Source: JALZKA01 sp963715405
Lineage (GTDB): Bacteria; Actinomycetota; Thermoleophilia; Solirubrobacterales; 70-9
Direction of reading: 5' to 3'
DNA: 64,000 nucleotides
Assembly: GCA_963715405.1 (NCBI GenBank)
Contig: OY970239.1
Location: forward strand, 1,798,001 to 1,862,000
Part shown: positions 15,220-23,332 of the stretch, in pieces
Numbering within the stretch: position 1 is the first letter of the stretch
How the letters are laid out: every line of letters starts with the position of its first letter
Made by a program: the position numbers and the translations under genes
The notes under the pieces: generated by a model
The model's database searches: none
Told to the model about the DNA's origin: nothing
The model's input: the letters and a program-made list of their open reading frames with translations, nothing else

Positions 15220-16416
15220 TTACGCCACCGGCGACGGCTCGCGGGCGGGTGCGCCACAGAAGAGCTCGTAGTCCGGGAACTTGCCCATCTCTTCGACCGG
15301 GATCTCGGGCGCGTCATCGCCGCAGATCGGGCAGGAGGGATCGCGCCGGACCTTGAGCTCCGTGAACGTGGTCCCGAGCGAGTCGTAGAGAAGAAGCCGC
15401 CCCGAGAGCGTGTCGCCGATGCCGACGACGAGCTTTACGACCTCGTTCGCCTGCAGCAGGCCCATCAGCCCGGCCATCACGCCCAGCACGCCGTTCGCGC
15501 CGCACGAGGGCGCGAGCTCCGGCGGCGGAGGCGTCGGATAGAGGCAGCGGTAGCACGGGCCCTCATAGGGGACGAAAGTCGAGATCTGGCCCTCGAAGCC
15601 CAGAATCGAGGCCGAGACGACCGGCTTGCGAAGCCTCACGGTCGCGTCGTTCAGGAGATAGCGGGTGGGGAAGTTGTCGGCGCCGTCGACGATCACGTCA
15701 TAGTCCGAGATCAGGTCGAGGATGTTCGAAGCGTCGAGGCGAGCGTTGTGCTCGACGACATCTACGTCGGGGTTCAGCGCCTCGATCGCCGCCTTCGCCG
15801 ATTCGGTCTTCGGCACGCCGACGCGATCGGTCGTATGGATGACCTGGCGCTGCAGGTTGGAGGCATCGACCACGTCATCGTCGACGATCCCGATCGTGCC
15901 GACGCCGGCCGCGGCGAGATAGAGCGCCGTCGGGGATCCGAGGCCCCCGGCACCGAGCAGAAGCACCTTTGCGTTGAGGAGAGCGACCTGACCCTCCACG
16001 CCGACCTCAGGCAGGAGCGTGTGGCGCGAGTAGCGGTTGCGCTGCTCGGGGGTTAGGCCTTTCGCATAGACGAGCGGGTAGCCCGCCTCCTCCCACGCGA
16101 CGATCCCGCCCTGGATGACGGGCGTGTCCTCGTAGCCCAGCTCGCTCAAGAGATCCGCGATGCGGGCGGAGCGATTGTCGGTGCGGCAGTGGAGGATGAG
16201 GCGCTCCGAGGTGTCCGGCGCGATCTCGTCGATCCGCTCGGCCACCTCGGCTTGCGGAACGTGGATGGCGCCCTCGAGGTGGGACTCATCCCACTCGTTC
16301 TGTTCGCGGACGTCGATCACCCGCGCGCCCCGTGAGATCTCCTTCTGGGCGTCCGAGACCGGGATCATCTCGATCCTCGCCTTGATCTCGTCAAGCGGTT
16401 CCGTTGCGCTCGCCAT
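15220..16416 (-). CDS. Rhodanese-MoeB/ThiF fusion (MoeZ-like adenylyltransferase/sulfurtransferase)
   Basis: Residues 15-115 are a rhodanese domain with Cys77 in the active-site loop LHCRTDNRS. Residues 120-370 form a ThiF/MoeB adenylyltransferase: nucleotide loop GAGGLG (155-160), DASNLQRQ, and zinc-binding pairs C288/C291 and C362/C365. It should adenylate the C-terminus of CysO and transfer persulfide sulfur to it, as MoeZ does in mycobacteria; it might also serve molybdopterin synthase. The domain order is the reverse of MoeZ, where rhodanese comes last. ATG 16416 has AGGA about 10 bases upstream; TTG 16422 is an alternative. cysO follows in the same operon. Confidence 0.88.
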   Translation of the reverse strand: MASATEPLDEIKARIEMIPVSDAQKEISRGARVIDVREQNEWDESHLEGAIHVPQAEVAERIDEIAPDTSERLILHCRTDNRSARIADLLSELGYEDTPVIQGGIVAWEEAGYPLVYAKGLTPEQRNRYSRHTLLPEVGVEGQVALLNAKVLLLGAGGLGSPTALYLAAAGVGTIGIVDDDVVDASNLQRQVIHTTDRVGVPKTESAKAAIEALNPDVDVVEHNARLDASNILDLISDYDVIVDGADNFPTRYLLNDATVRLRKPVVSASILGFEGQISTFVPYEGPCYRCLYPTPPPPELAPSCGANGVLGVMAGLMGLLQANEVVKLVVGIGDTLSGRLLLYDSLGTTFTELKVRRDPSCPICGDDAPEIPVEEMGKFPDYELFCGAPAREPSPVA

Positions 16417-16507
16417 CCTCAAATCATCCTAATCTCGGTCGGGATTAAGGGGTTACTTCAGAAAGTGTAGCGACCCCTCGTCCCTGCCGGGTGGGTAGAG
16501 CGGGCGA

Positions 16508-16969
16508 TCAGAGACCGGGCTTCAGGACCATGTCGAGCACGATCAGGATGAGCAGGGTGAACTCGATCCTGGAAAGGATGACGACACGCCTGACCCGCGC
16601 CTGAACCTCAGGATGGTCGGGCCCCTTCTCATCGGAGATCCGTCCGATCCGTCCGGTTTCGGGCCCGAGAAAGGCGGCTCCGGTCACGGCGGAGACGAGG
16701 AACATCGCCAGCGCCGCGGTGATCCAGAACTGCGAGAACTCGTAGAAGTCCGAGTCGATCACGAGGAGGACGCCGAAGATGACTACGCCCAGCGAGGCCG
16801 GATTCAAGACACGCAACCCGATCCACTCGACGTCCTTTGCGAACTGCCCGACCGCCGCAGGCCCGGCGGCACGAGCCCGCAGGTAGAACATCTGGATCAT
16901 CAGGTCGCCCCCGACCCACAGCATCGCGGCGATCAGATGCCCGAAAAGCAAGAACTCGAAATAGCTCAC
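16508..16969 (-). CDS. DUF2269-like integral membrane protein
   Basis: This 153-residue protein has four hydrophobic segments. The first holds FLLFGHLIAAMLWVGGDLM, and a charged loop after the third contains EVQARVRRVVILSRIEF. This pattern, with a His in the first helix and Arg near the fourth, matches the DUF2269 family of predicted integral membrane proteins of unknown role. The gene is monocistronic as far as can be seen, with the htpX terminator upstream of it. Confidence 0.65.
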   Translation of the reverse strand: MSYFEFLLFGHLIAAMLWVGGDLMIQMFYLRARAAGPAAVGQFAKDVEWIGLRVLNPASLGVVIFGVLLVIDSDFYEFSQFWITAALAMFLVSAVTGAAFLGPETGRIGRISDEKGPDHPEVQARVRRVVILSRIEFTLLILIVLDMVLKPGL

Positions 16970-17004
16970 GGAGTGGACCCTAGACCGCCCGGCGGCAGAA
17001 CCAA

Positions 17005-17029
17005 AACGGGCCGGCTAGGCCGGCCCGTT
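17005..17029 (-). terminator. Rho-independent terminator for htpX
   Basis: AACGGGCCGG pairs with CCGGCCCGTT around a 5-base CTAGG loop. Read on the minus strand it is followed by TTTTGG, 44 bases after the htpX stop codon. Confidence 0.75.
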
Positions 17030-17072
17030 CTGGGATGATTGCCAGTGCCCGGTGACCCGAGCGCTGGACGTT

Positions 17073-17936
17073 TTAGCCGAGCGTCGGGCGCATCTGGCGG
17101 AGGCGCCGCACGCGCTCTTCGATCGGCGGGTGGGTCGAAAAGAGCGCGGCCATGCCGCCGCCTGCGAACGGCTTGACGATGTAGAGCGGCTCCGCGGCGG
17201 AGTTCACCTGCATCGGGATCTCCTGCGCTGACTGCTCGAGGCGAAGGAGCGCGCTCGCGAGCGACTCGGGGTTGCCGCAGATCTCAGCTCCGGTCGCGTC
17301 AGCCGAGTACTCGCGCTGGCGCGAGACGCCGAGCTGGATGAGCGAGGCCGCGATCGGCGCCAGGATTACGAGCGCAAGCGCCGCGACCAGGCCGAGCGGC
17401 CCTGAATCCTCGTCGCCGCCGAACCAGAGCAGCATGTAGCCGAGGTAGGTGATCGACGCGCCGATCGCCGCGGCGACCGACTGAAGGAGCACGTCGCGGT
17501 TGCGGATGTGGGCCAGCTCGTGGGCGATGACGCCGCGGAGCTCGTCCTCGGAGAGGCGCTTCATGATCCCGGCAGTTACCGCAACCGCCGCATTCTTGGG
17601 GTTGCGGCCGGTCGCGAACGCGTTCGGCTGCTCCTGCGGGATCACATAGAGAGACGGCATCGGCAGATCGGCGCGGGTGCAGAGCTCGCGGACCATCTGG
17701 TAGAGGCCGGGGGCCTGCTCTTCCGTGACCGGCTTTGCGCCGCTCATCTTGATCGCGATCTTGTCGGAGAAAAACCACGAACCCAGGTTGATGAGCAGGG
17801 CGATGCCCAGGAAGAGGGCGGCCATGTCCGGCCCTCCGACGAGGGCGCCGATGCCGACCAAGAGGCCACCCAGCGTGGCCATGAGGAGCACCGTCCTGAG
17901 CCCCGCAGAGAAATTGGACTTACGAGTAGTAGTCAT
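17073..17936 (-). CDS. htpX: HtpX-type membrane zinc protease
   Basis: This M48B peptidase has 287 residues. HELAH at 139-143 supplies two zinc ligands and the catalytic Glu; Glu209 in QREYSADATG is the third ligand. Two membrane segments lie near the N-terminus (15-55) and two more between 152 and 205. HtpX degrades damaged membrane proteins and is usually stress-induced. Length is normal for the family. The ATG is 13 bases downstream of AAGGAG on the minus strand, and a short reading frame runs into this start from upstream. It is divergent from a histidine kinase gene. Confidence 0.92.
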   Translation of the reverse strand: MTTTRKSNFSAGLRTVLLMATLGGLLVGIGALVGGPDMAALFLGIALLINLGSWFFSDKIAIKMSGAKPVTEEQAPGLYQMVRELCTRADLPMPSLYVIPQEQPNAFATGRNPKNAAVAVTAGIMKRLSEDELRGVIAHELAHIRNRDVLLQSVAAAIGASITYLGYMLLWFGGDEDSGPLGLVAALALVILAPIAASLIQLGVSRQREYSADATGAEICGNPESLASALLRLEQSAQEIPMQVNSAAEPLYIVKPFAGGGMAALFSTHPPIEERVRRLRQMRPTLG

Positions 17937-18051
17937 GGTTGTGCTTGATTCTCCTTAGATCCGATGCCAGGGCGTCCAGCCCGTTGTCAAAGCCATCCAT
18001 GACCTTGTTGATGCCTATAAGAATGATCGCAGGTGGACGAAAGTTGGACAT
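17920..18051 (-). CDS. Possible 43-residue leader ORF overlapping the htpX start
   Basis: An ATG at 18051 opens a 43-codon frame (MSNFRPPAIILIG, then DGFDNGLDALASDLRRIK) that ends with TAA 17 bases inside htpX in another frame. Codon use is less GC-rich than in the neighbours and no good Shine-Dalgarno is visible. It might couple translation to htpX or be chance. Nothing else of note is seen in this divergent gap, apart from GGGGTCCAGACCC at 18075-18087. Confidence 0.3.
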   Translation of the reverse strand: MSNFRPPAIILIGINKVMDGFDNGLDALASDLRRIKHNHDYYS

Positions 18052-18115
18052 GAGGTCCAGTCTTCATTCATCCTGGGGTCCAGACCCAGCACGCGAAACC
18101 CGATAGGTAACCCAT

Positions 18116-19159
18116 ATGAGGCGCTCACGCACCCTGATGACGCAGGTCCTGGCGGTGAACCTGCTCTTGATCATCGCCGCCGTGGCCGCAGCGACCCTCG
18201 CGACCAGCCCCCGCTTCGAGCTCTCGCCCGGAGCCGGGCTCGTGCTGGGCCTCGCCATCTCCCTAACCGTGCTCGTGAACGTCTTTTTGCTTCAGCGCCG
18301 GATGCGGCCGCTCGAGCAGCTGGTCGACGCGATGGAGCGCGCCGATCTCGCCCGGCCCGGTGCCAACGTGAGCGATCCCGCCGGTAGCGGCGAGCCGGAG
18401 GAGGTCGAGCGGCTTCACAAGACGTTCCGCCGCATGCTCGAGCGCCTCGAAAGCGAGCGCCGCCGTGCGTCGAGCGCCGCGCTCGCCGCACAGGAGGAAG
18501 AGCGTGCCCGCCTCGCGCGCGATCTCCACGACGAGGTCAACCAGTCGCTGACCGGGCTGCTCCTGCGCCTCGAGGCGCTTCGCGAGCAGGCGCCGTACGA
18601 GCTCGAGCGCGAGATCGACGACACCAAGGCGCTCGCAAACCAGGCGATGCAGGAGCTCCTGAGCCTGGCCCGCCAGCTCAGGCCCACCGCACTTGACGAT
18701 CTCGGGCTCAAGGCGGCGCTCGCGGGGAACGTCTCGGAGCTCAACCAGCGAAGCCCGCTTGACGTGTCGTTCACGTCGGACGCCTCCACCTACTCGGACC
18801 TCTCCGCCGACGCTCAGCTCGTCGTCTATCGCGTCGCGCAGGAGGCCCTGTCGAACGCGGCCCAGCATGCCGAGGCCAAGGGGGTGAAGGTCGACCTCTT
18901 TCGCAAGGCCGGCTTCGTCGAGCTCACGATCGAAGACGACGGCCGCGGCTTTACCTTCGACCAGGCGAGCCGCGGCCTCGGCATGGGAGGCATGCGCGAG
19001 CGCGCCCTGCTCGTGGGCGGAGACCTGCGAATCGAGTCGCGGCCGGGCGTCGGCACAAGGGTTCGGCTCCGTGTGCCGATAGAGAACGTGGATGGAAGCC
19101 TCCCTCCAGCCAAGCCCAACGCCGTCTCCCCCCGCGTCGGTCGAGCCGCCGCCCACTGA
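18116..19159 (+). CDS. Sensor histidine kinase, NarL/LuxR-partner type (HisKA_3)
   Basis: Two membrane helices (about 10-30 and 41-60) bracket a very short extracellular loop, so it probably senses the membrane or a partner protein. A HAMP-like linker (RRMRPLEQLVDAMERADL) leads to the HisKA_3 dimerisation domain with the phospho-acceptor His138 in ARLARDLHDEVNQSL. The HATPase domain follows, with an N-box in VAQEALSNAAQHA and G-boxes in EDDGRGF and GLGMGGMRERA. The response-regulator gene starts 4 bases after its stop codon and is the partner. Confidence 0.9.
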   Translation: MRRSRTLMTQVLAVNLLLIIAAVAAATLATSPRFELSPGAGLVLGLAISLTVLVNVFLLQRRMRPLEQLVDAMERADLARPGANVSDPAGSGEPEEVERLHKTFRRMLERLESERRRASSAALAAQEEERARLARDLHDEVNQSLTGLLLRLEALREQAPYELEREIDDTKALANQAMQELLSLARQLRPTALDDLGLKAALAGNVSELNQRSPLDVSFTSDASTYSDLSADAQLVVYRVAQEALSNAAQHAEAKGVKVDLFRKAGFVELTIEDDGRGFTFDQASRGLGMGGMRERALLVGGDLRIESRPGVGTRVRLRVPIENVDGSLPPAKPNAVSPRVGRAAAH

Positions 19160-19163
19160 GTCC

Positions 19164-19793
19164 ATGCGCGTCGTGATCGCAGACGACCATGGAATCGTCC
19201 GCTCGGGCGTACGGATGCTGCTCGAGCGGCAGGCCGACATCGAGGTGGTCGGCGAGGCCGAGAACGGCGCCGATGCCCGCGACCTCGCAATCCGCGAGCG
19301 GCCCGACCTGGCGATTCTCGACGTGAAGATGCCGAAGCTGACCGGTCTTCAGGCGACGCGCGAGATCAAGGAGCAGGCCCCGGAGATCTCGATCCTCATC
19401 CTCTCGATGTACGACGACGAGCGCTATCTCTTCGAGGCGCTCAAAGCCGGCGCTTCCGGCTACGTCTTGAAGGCCCAGGCCGACTCGGACCTGATGGCGG
19501 CCGTTCGCGCCGTCCAAAAGGGCGAGCCGTTCCTCACCCCCGCCGCTCAGCGCGCGCTGATCAAGGACGTCCTGGGTGAAGGCGAGGCGCGCTCCGACGA
19601 GCTCACCCCGCGCGAGCAGGAGGTCGTAAAGCTCGTCGCCGAAGCGCACACGAACAAGGAAATTGCTGAGATCCTCCATCTCTCGGAGAAGACCGTCGAG
19701 AACCACCGCTCGAACGCGATGAAGAAGCTCGGCATGCGCGACCGCGTGGAATTGGTGCGATACGCGATCCGCAGAGGCCTGATCGAGCCCTAG
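19164..19793 (+). CDS. LuxR/NarL-type response regulator
   Basis: This 209-residue response regulator has the acidic pocket in VVIADDH, phospho-acceptor Asp53 in LAILDVKMP, and the conserved Lys in YVLKAQAD. The C-terminal LuxR helix-turn-helix contains LTPREQEVVKLVAE, TNKEIAEILHLSEKTVENH and KLGMRDRVELV. ATG 19164 directly precedes the receiver domain; a start at 19092 would add 24 non-homologous residues overlapping the kinase. Targets are unknown; htpX, divergent from the kinase gene, is a possible one. Confidence 0.92.
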   Translation: MRVVIADDHGIVRSGVRMLLERQADIEVVGEAENGADARDLAIRERPDLAILDVKMPKLTGLQATREIKEQAPEISILILSMYDDERYLFEALKAGASGYVLKAQADSDLMAAVRAVQKGEPFLTPAAQRALIKDVLGEGEARSDELTPREQEVVKLVAEAHTNKEIAEILHLSEKTVENHRSNAMKKLGMRDRVELVRYAIRRGLIEP

Positions 19794-19805
19794 TGTGAGC
19801 GTTTC

Positions 19806-19826
19806 GCAAGGTGCCTGACACCTTGC
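19806..19826. terminator. GCAAGGTG...CACCTTGC hairpin
   Basis: An 8-base perfect stem with a CCTGA loop lies 12 bases after the response-regulator stop. It could terminate that operon, though no T run follows. Its core GGTGCCTGACACC resembles the units of the array at 63724-63799. Confidence 0.5.
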
Positions 19827-19865
19827 AGAATGCCAATACCCACCTCCTCGCTAGGATTTCTACCG

Positions 19866-20339
19866 ATGTTGTTTTCGACTAAGGCCGAGTATGGGGTCAG
19901 GCTGATGGTGGAGCTTGGGCGCCGCACGGACGGCGCCACTCCTGAGGAGTCCACGCCCATTTCGCTGACCGCGGTCGCGGAGGCGGAGAACCTCCCCCTC
20001 TCCTACCTCGAGCATCTGGTCGCGAAGCTTCGCCAAGCCGGGCTCGTCACCTCGGTCCGCGGTGCGCACGGCGGCTACCGCCTCGCACGCCACGCCTCGG
20101 AGATCGCGATGCTGGAAGTAGTCCAGGCGCTCGAGGGGCCGATCGCCCCGATGGAGTGCTTTCACGCTGATCGCGAGGGACGCGTGCTCTGCTCGCACGA
20201 GATCGACCCCGACCCGTGCGCGACGAAGCTTCTGTGGACGCGCGTTCACGGCGGGGTAACGAAAGCCCTCGCGGGCACCACCCTGGCTGAGCTCGTCGAG
20301 TTCTCCGAGAGCCAGACGCCCACCCTGACCGTCGCCTGA
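19866..20339 (+). CDS. Rrf2 family regulator, probable SUF operon sensor
   Basis: This 157-residue Rrf2 protein has an N-terminal winged helix (FSTKAEYGVRLMVELG, LSYLEHLVAKLRQAGLV, SVRGAHGGYRLA). Three cysteines, Cys98, Cys109 and Cys118, lie in the region where IscR/SufR-like members bind an iron-sulfur cluster. It directly precedes sufC-sufS-sufU-Rieske-sufB-sufD, so it likely reports Fe-S status and controls that operon, as actinobacterial SufR does. ATG 19866 fits the family start; a start at 19830 would add 12 residues. Possible -10 TAGGAT at 19853-19858 lacks a clear -35. Confidence 0.88.
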   Translation: MLFSTKAEYGVRLMVELGRRTDGATPEESTPISLTAVAEAENLPLSYLEHLVAKLRQAGLVTSVRGAHGGYRLARHASEIAMLEVVQALEGPIAPMECFHADREGRVLCSHEIDPDPCATKLLWTRVHGGVTKALAGTTLAELVEFSESQTPTLTVA

Positions 20340-20368
20340 GAAGCGGCGCCCACCCCGAAGGAGCTTTT

Positions 20369-21142
20369 ATGGCAGACCTGGAAATCCGCGACCTGCACGT
20401 GACCGCCGAGGACAAGGAGATCCTGAAAGGCGTCGACCTCGAAGTCTCCAAGGGCGAGATCCACGCCCTGATGGGGCCGAACGGCTCGGGCAAGTCCACG
20501 CTCGCCAACGCCGTGATGGGCCACCCCGCCCTGGAGGTCACGCAGGGCTCGATTCACTTCCTCGGCGAGGACATCACCGAGGCGGACCCCGAGGAGCGCT
20601 CGCGGATGGGCCTCTTCATGGCCTTCCAGTACCCCGTCGCGATTCCCGGCGTCACCGTCGCGAAGTACCTGCGCATGGCCGTGAACGCGCACCGCGACGC
20701 CCGCGGCGAGCCCGAGATCAAGCTGAAGGACTTTCGCAAGACGACCGAGGAGGCGATGGAGCTCGTCAACATCCCGCGCGAGTTCTCAAGCCGCTACCTC
20801 AACGAGGGATTCTCGGGCGGCGAGAAGAAGCGGATGGAGATCCTCCAGCTCGCGATGCTCCGACCGCAGATGGCGGTGCTTGACGAGACCGACTCGGGCC
20901 TCGACATCGATGCCCTCCGCGTCGTGTCCGAGGGCGTGAACAAGTTCGCCGGGCCCGAGATGGGCTCGCTGATCATCACCCACTACCAGCGCATCCTGCA
21001 CCTGATCGAGCCCAGCCGGGTCCACGTCATGTACCAGGGCCGGATCGTGAAGGAAGGCGGGCCCGAGCTGGTCGCAGAGCTCGAGGACAAGGGCTACGCG
21101 CCGATCATCGCCGAGGTCGAAGGAGCCGCCGCGACGGCCTAG
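20369..21142 (+). CDS. sufC: Fe-S cluster assembly ATPase SufC
   Basis: This 257-residue ABC-type ATPase contains Walker A GPNGSGKST, the SufC-specific FMAFQYPVAIPGV segment, signature FSGGEKKRMEI and Walker B VLDETDSGLDIDAL. It binds SufB and SufD on the scaffold and drives conformational changes during cluster assembly in the cytoplasm. The start ATG follows AAGGAG. It is the first structural gene of the operon, 29 bases after the Rrf2 gene. Confidence 0.96.
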   Translation: MADLEIRDLHVTAEDKEILKGVDLEVSKGEIHALMGPNGSGKSTLANAVMGHPALEVTQGSIHFLGEDITEADPEERSRMGLFMAFQYPVAIPGVTVAKYLRMAVNAHRDARGEPEIKLKDFRKTTEEAMELVNIPREFSSRYLNEGFSGGEKKRMEILQLAMLRPQMAVLDETDSGLDIDALRVVSEGVNKFAGPEMGSLIITHYQRILHLIEPSRVHVMYQGRIVKEGGPELVAELEDKGYAPIIAEVEGAAATA

Positions 21143-21164
21143 CGGCCGCCGGGCGCCACCCACG

Positions 21165-22409
21165 ATGGCAACGCCCACCGCAGCACATCCGCTTGCCGGC
21201 GTCCGCGACGCCTTCCCCGCGCTTCAGCGCGAGGTGAACGGCAAGCCGATCGCCTACCTCGACTCGGGAGCTTCGGCTCAGCGCGTGCTCGCCTCGATCC
21301 AGGCGGTCGACCGCTACGAGCGCCGCCACCACTCGAACGTCCACCGTGGCTCGCACACGCTCTCGGCTGAGGCGACCGCCGCTTACGAAGGCGCCCGCGC
21401 CACGGTCGCGGACCACGTGGGCGCTGCCGACCGGCGCGAGGTCGTTTTCGTGCGAAACGCGACCGAGGCGATCAATCTCGTCGCTCGGGCCTGGGGTGAC
21501 GCGAACGTCCGGGCGGGCGACCGGCTCGTGCTCACCGAGATGGAGCACCACTCGAACATCGTGCCCTGGCAGCAGCTCGCCGCGCGAGCCGGAGCTGAGA
21601 TCGACTGGGTCGGCGTCCTCGACGACGGCTCGCTCGACATGGACGGCTACGCGGCTGCGCTCGAGCGAAAGCCGAGGCTCGTTGCCGTCACGCACCTGTC
21701 GAACGTCCTCGGCACCCTGAATCCGCTCGCCGAGATCTCCCAGCTCGCTCACGAAGCGGGAGCGCTCGTGGTTGCCGACGGCGCCCAGGCCGCTCCGAAG
21801 CTGGGCGTGGACGTGGCCGAATCCGGCGTCGACTTCTATGCGCTGACCGGGCACAAGGCATACGGGCCGACTGGCATCGGCGTGCTCTGGGGCAGGCTCG
21901 AGATCCTTCGCGAGATGGAGCCGTTCCTGGGCGGCGGCTCGATGATCCGCAAGGTGACGAGGGAGGGGACCACCTGGGCTGACGTGCCCGCCCGCTTTGA
22001 AGCCGGCACCCCCGCGATCACGCAGGCGATCGGCCTGGCAGCGGCCCTCCGCTGGCTCGACGGCATCGGCATGGAGTACATAGCTGCGCACGAGCGTGAG
22101 ATCACCGGTTACGCAATGGATCGCCTTGCCGAGGTGCCCGGCCTCAAGATCTTCGGTCCGGCTGCCCATCCCGAGCGCGTCGGCCCAGTCTCCTTCGAGC
22201 TCGAAGGAGTGCACGCTCACGATGTCTCGGAGATCCTCGACCGCCACGGCGTCGCAGTTCGGGCCGGACATCATTGCGCGCAGCCGCTGATGGAGCGCCT
22301 TGGCGTCGCCGCGACCGCGCGCGCAAGCTTCGGCGTTTACACGACGCGCGACGAGATCGACCGCCTGGTCGATGGGCTCGAAGATGCACGCAAGATCTTC
22401 GCGGCCTGA
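21165..22409 (+). CDS. sufS: Cysteine desulfurase SufS
   Basis: This class V aminotransferase-fold enzyme has 414 residues. The PLP lysine is Lys231 in LTGHKAYGPTG; the catalytic cysteine is Cys371 in RAGHHCAQPLM, the pattern of group II desulfurases (SufS/CsdA). It removes sulfur from cysteine as a persulfide and hands it to SufU, encoded next. The spacing to sufC is 22 bases. All signature regions (NATEAINLV, HHSNIVPW, DGAQAAPK) are intact. Confidence 0.96.
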   Translation: MATPTAAHPLAGVRDAFPALQREVNGKPIAYLDSGASAQRVLASIQAVDRYERRHHSNVHRGSHTLSAEATAAYEGARATVADHVGAADRREVVFVRNATEAINLVARAWGDANVRAGDRLVLTEMEHHSNIVPWQQLAARAGAEIDWVGVLDDGSLDMDGYAAALERKPRLVAVTHLSNVLGTLNPLAEISQLAHEAGALVVADGAQAAPKLGVDVAESGVDFYALTGHKAYGPTGIGVLWGRLEILREMEPFLGGGSMIRKVTREGTTWADVPARFEAGTPAITQAIGLAAALRWLDGIGMEYIAAHEREITGYAMDRLAEVPGLKIFGPAAHPERVGPVSFELEGVHAHDVSEILDRHGVAVRAGHHCAQPLMERLGVAATARASFGVYTTRDEIDRLVDGLEDARKIFAA

Positions 22410-22529
22410 CGGCGCTCGCCGAGTACGCGGCAGAGCGCAATCTCAGCTGACGTAGGCCTTTCTCGACCTGTCGCGGTTGCCCTTCTTCCGGGAAGCTACC
22501 GTTGAAGGCGGCGCTTGTAGCGCCATCCG

Positions 22530-22955
22530 ATGGACGAGCTTTACCGAGAGAACATCCTCGATCACTACAAGCGGCCCAGGCATTTCGGGCGTTTGGATGA
22601 CTTCGACCTCGACTTCGAGGACACGAACCCGTTTTGCGGGGACGAGCAGCACGTCTACATCAAGCTCGACTCGGACGACCGCGTCTCAGGTGTGTCGTTC
22701 GAGGGCAAGGGCTGTGCGATCTCGACCGCCGCTACGTCGATGTTGGTCGATGAGCTCGAAGGGATGAGCCGCGAGGAGCTCCTTCGCATGCCGAAGGAGA
22801 CGGTCCTCGACCTCCTCGGCATCGACATCTCGGCGACGCGCATGAAGTGCGCGCTCCTCGGGCTAAAGGTGGTCAAGTCCGCTTCGCTCGGCAAGCTCGC
22901 CGACTGGGAGGACGAAGGCGAACGGGGCGACCCCAGCCTCGCGGAGCAGATCTAG
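22530..22955 (+). CDS. sufU: SufU zinc-dependent sulfurtransferase
   Basis: This 141-residue protein has the IscU-like fold with the SufU insertion. Cys36 and Asp38 (NPFCGDE), Cys62 (GKGCAIS) and Cys107 (RMKCALL) are the zinc ligands and sulfur acceptor. SufU takes persulfide from SufS and passes it to SufB. ATG 22530 follows a 120-base gap that holds GGCGCTTGTAGCGCC (about 22512-22526), a small hairpin that may affect expression. The rest of that gap shows nothing clear. Confidence 0.94.
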   Translation: MDELYRENILDHYKRPRHFGRLDDFDLDFEDTNPFCGDEQHVYIKLDSDDRVSGVSFEGKGCAISTAATSMLVDELEGMSREELLRMPKETVLDLLGIDISATRMKCALLGLKVVKSASLGKLADWEDEGERGDPSLAEQI

Positions 22956-23012
22956 GCCCGTCCGGCGCCTGCCTCCCAGCTAAAATCCGACTCGTGAGGT
23001 TGGATTTCCTTC

Positions 23013-23330
23013 ATGCCTGAGATGACCGTCTGCACGATCGATGAGCTGCCCGAGGGCGAGATGCGGCTCGTGGTTGCCGATGACGGGCGCAAGATCGGCG
23101 TCTTTCACTGCGGGGACGGAGAGCTTTTCGCGATCGAGGACCGCTGCTCGCACGACGACGGCCCGCTCGCCGAAGGGGAGTTCGACCAAGCGTCGTGTAC
23201 CGTGGAATGCCCCCGTCACGGATCGCTCTTCGACCTGCGGACGGGCAAGCCCAAGTCGCTTCCAGCCTACATCCCGGTAGACACGTTCGAGGTCAGGCAA
23301 GACGACGGCGAAGTGAAAGTGGAGATCTGA
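23013..23330 (+). CDS. Rieske-type [2Fe-2S] ferredoxin in the SUF operon
   Basis: This 105-residue single-domain Rieske protein has Cys45-x-His47 (RCSHDDG) and Cys66-x2-His69 (ECPRHGS) binding a [2Fe-2S] cluster. It resembles NirD and dioxygenase ferredoxins. Its place between sufU and sufB suggests it carries electrons for, or receives clusters from, the SUF machine. Two bases separate it from the sufB ATG. No partner reductase is encoded nearby. Confidence 0.9.
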   Translation: MPEMTVCTIDELPEGEMRLVVADDGRKIGVFHCGDGELFAIEDRCSHDDGPLAEGEFDQASCTVECPRHGSLFDLRTGKPKSLPAYIPVDTFEVRQDDGEVKVEI

Positions 23331-23332
23331 AG

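Noticed and set aside
2759..16416. Calling the JAMM/CysO/MoeZ-like set an antiphage or ubiquitin-like conjugation system
   Set aside because: The close match of CysO and CysM to the mycobacterial cysteine pathway is the simpler explanation; no E2-like protein is encoded.
22410..22529. A riboswitch or RNA gene in the 120-base gap before sufU
   Set aside because: Only one 6-base hairpin (GGCGCTTGTAGCGCC) was found; no known RNA motif.
23195..23332. Upstream extension of SufB by 46 residues
   Set aside because: It overlaps the Rieske coding sequence in another frame, while ATG 23333 starts exactly where SufB homology begins.
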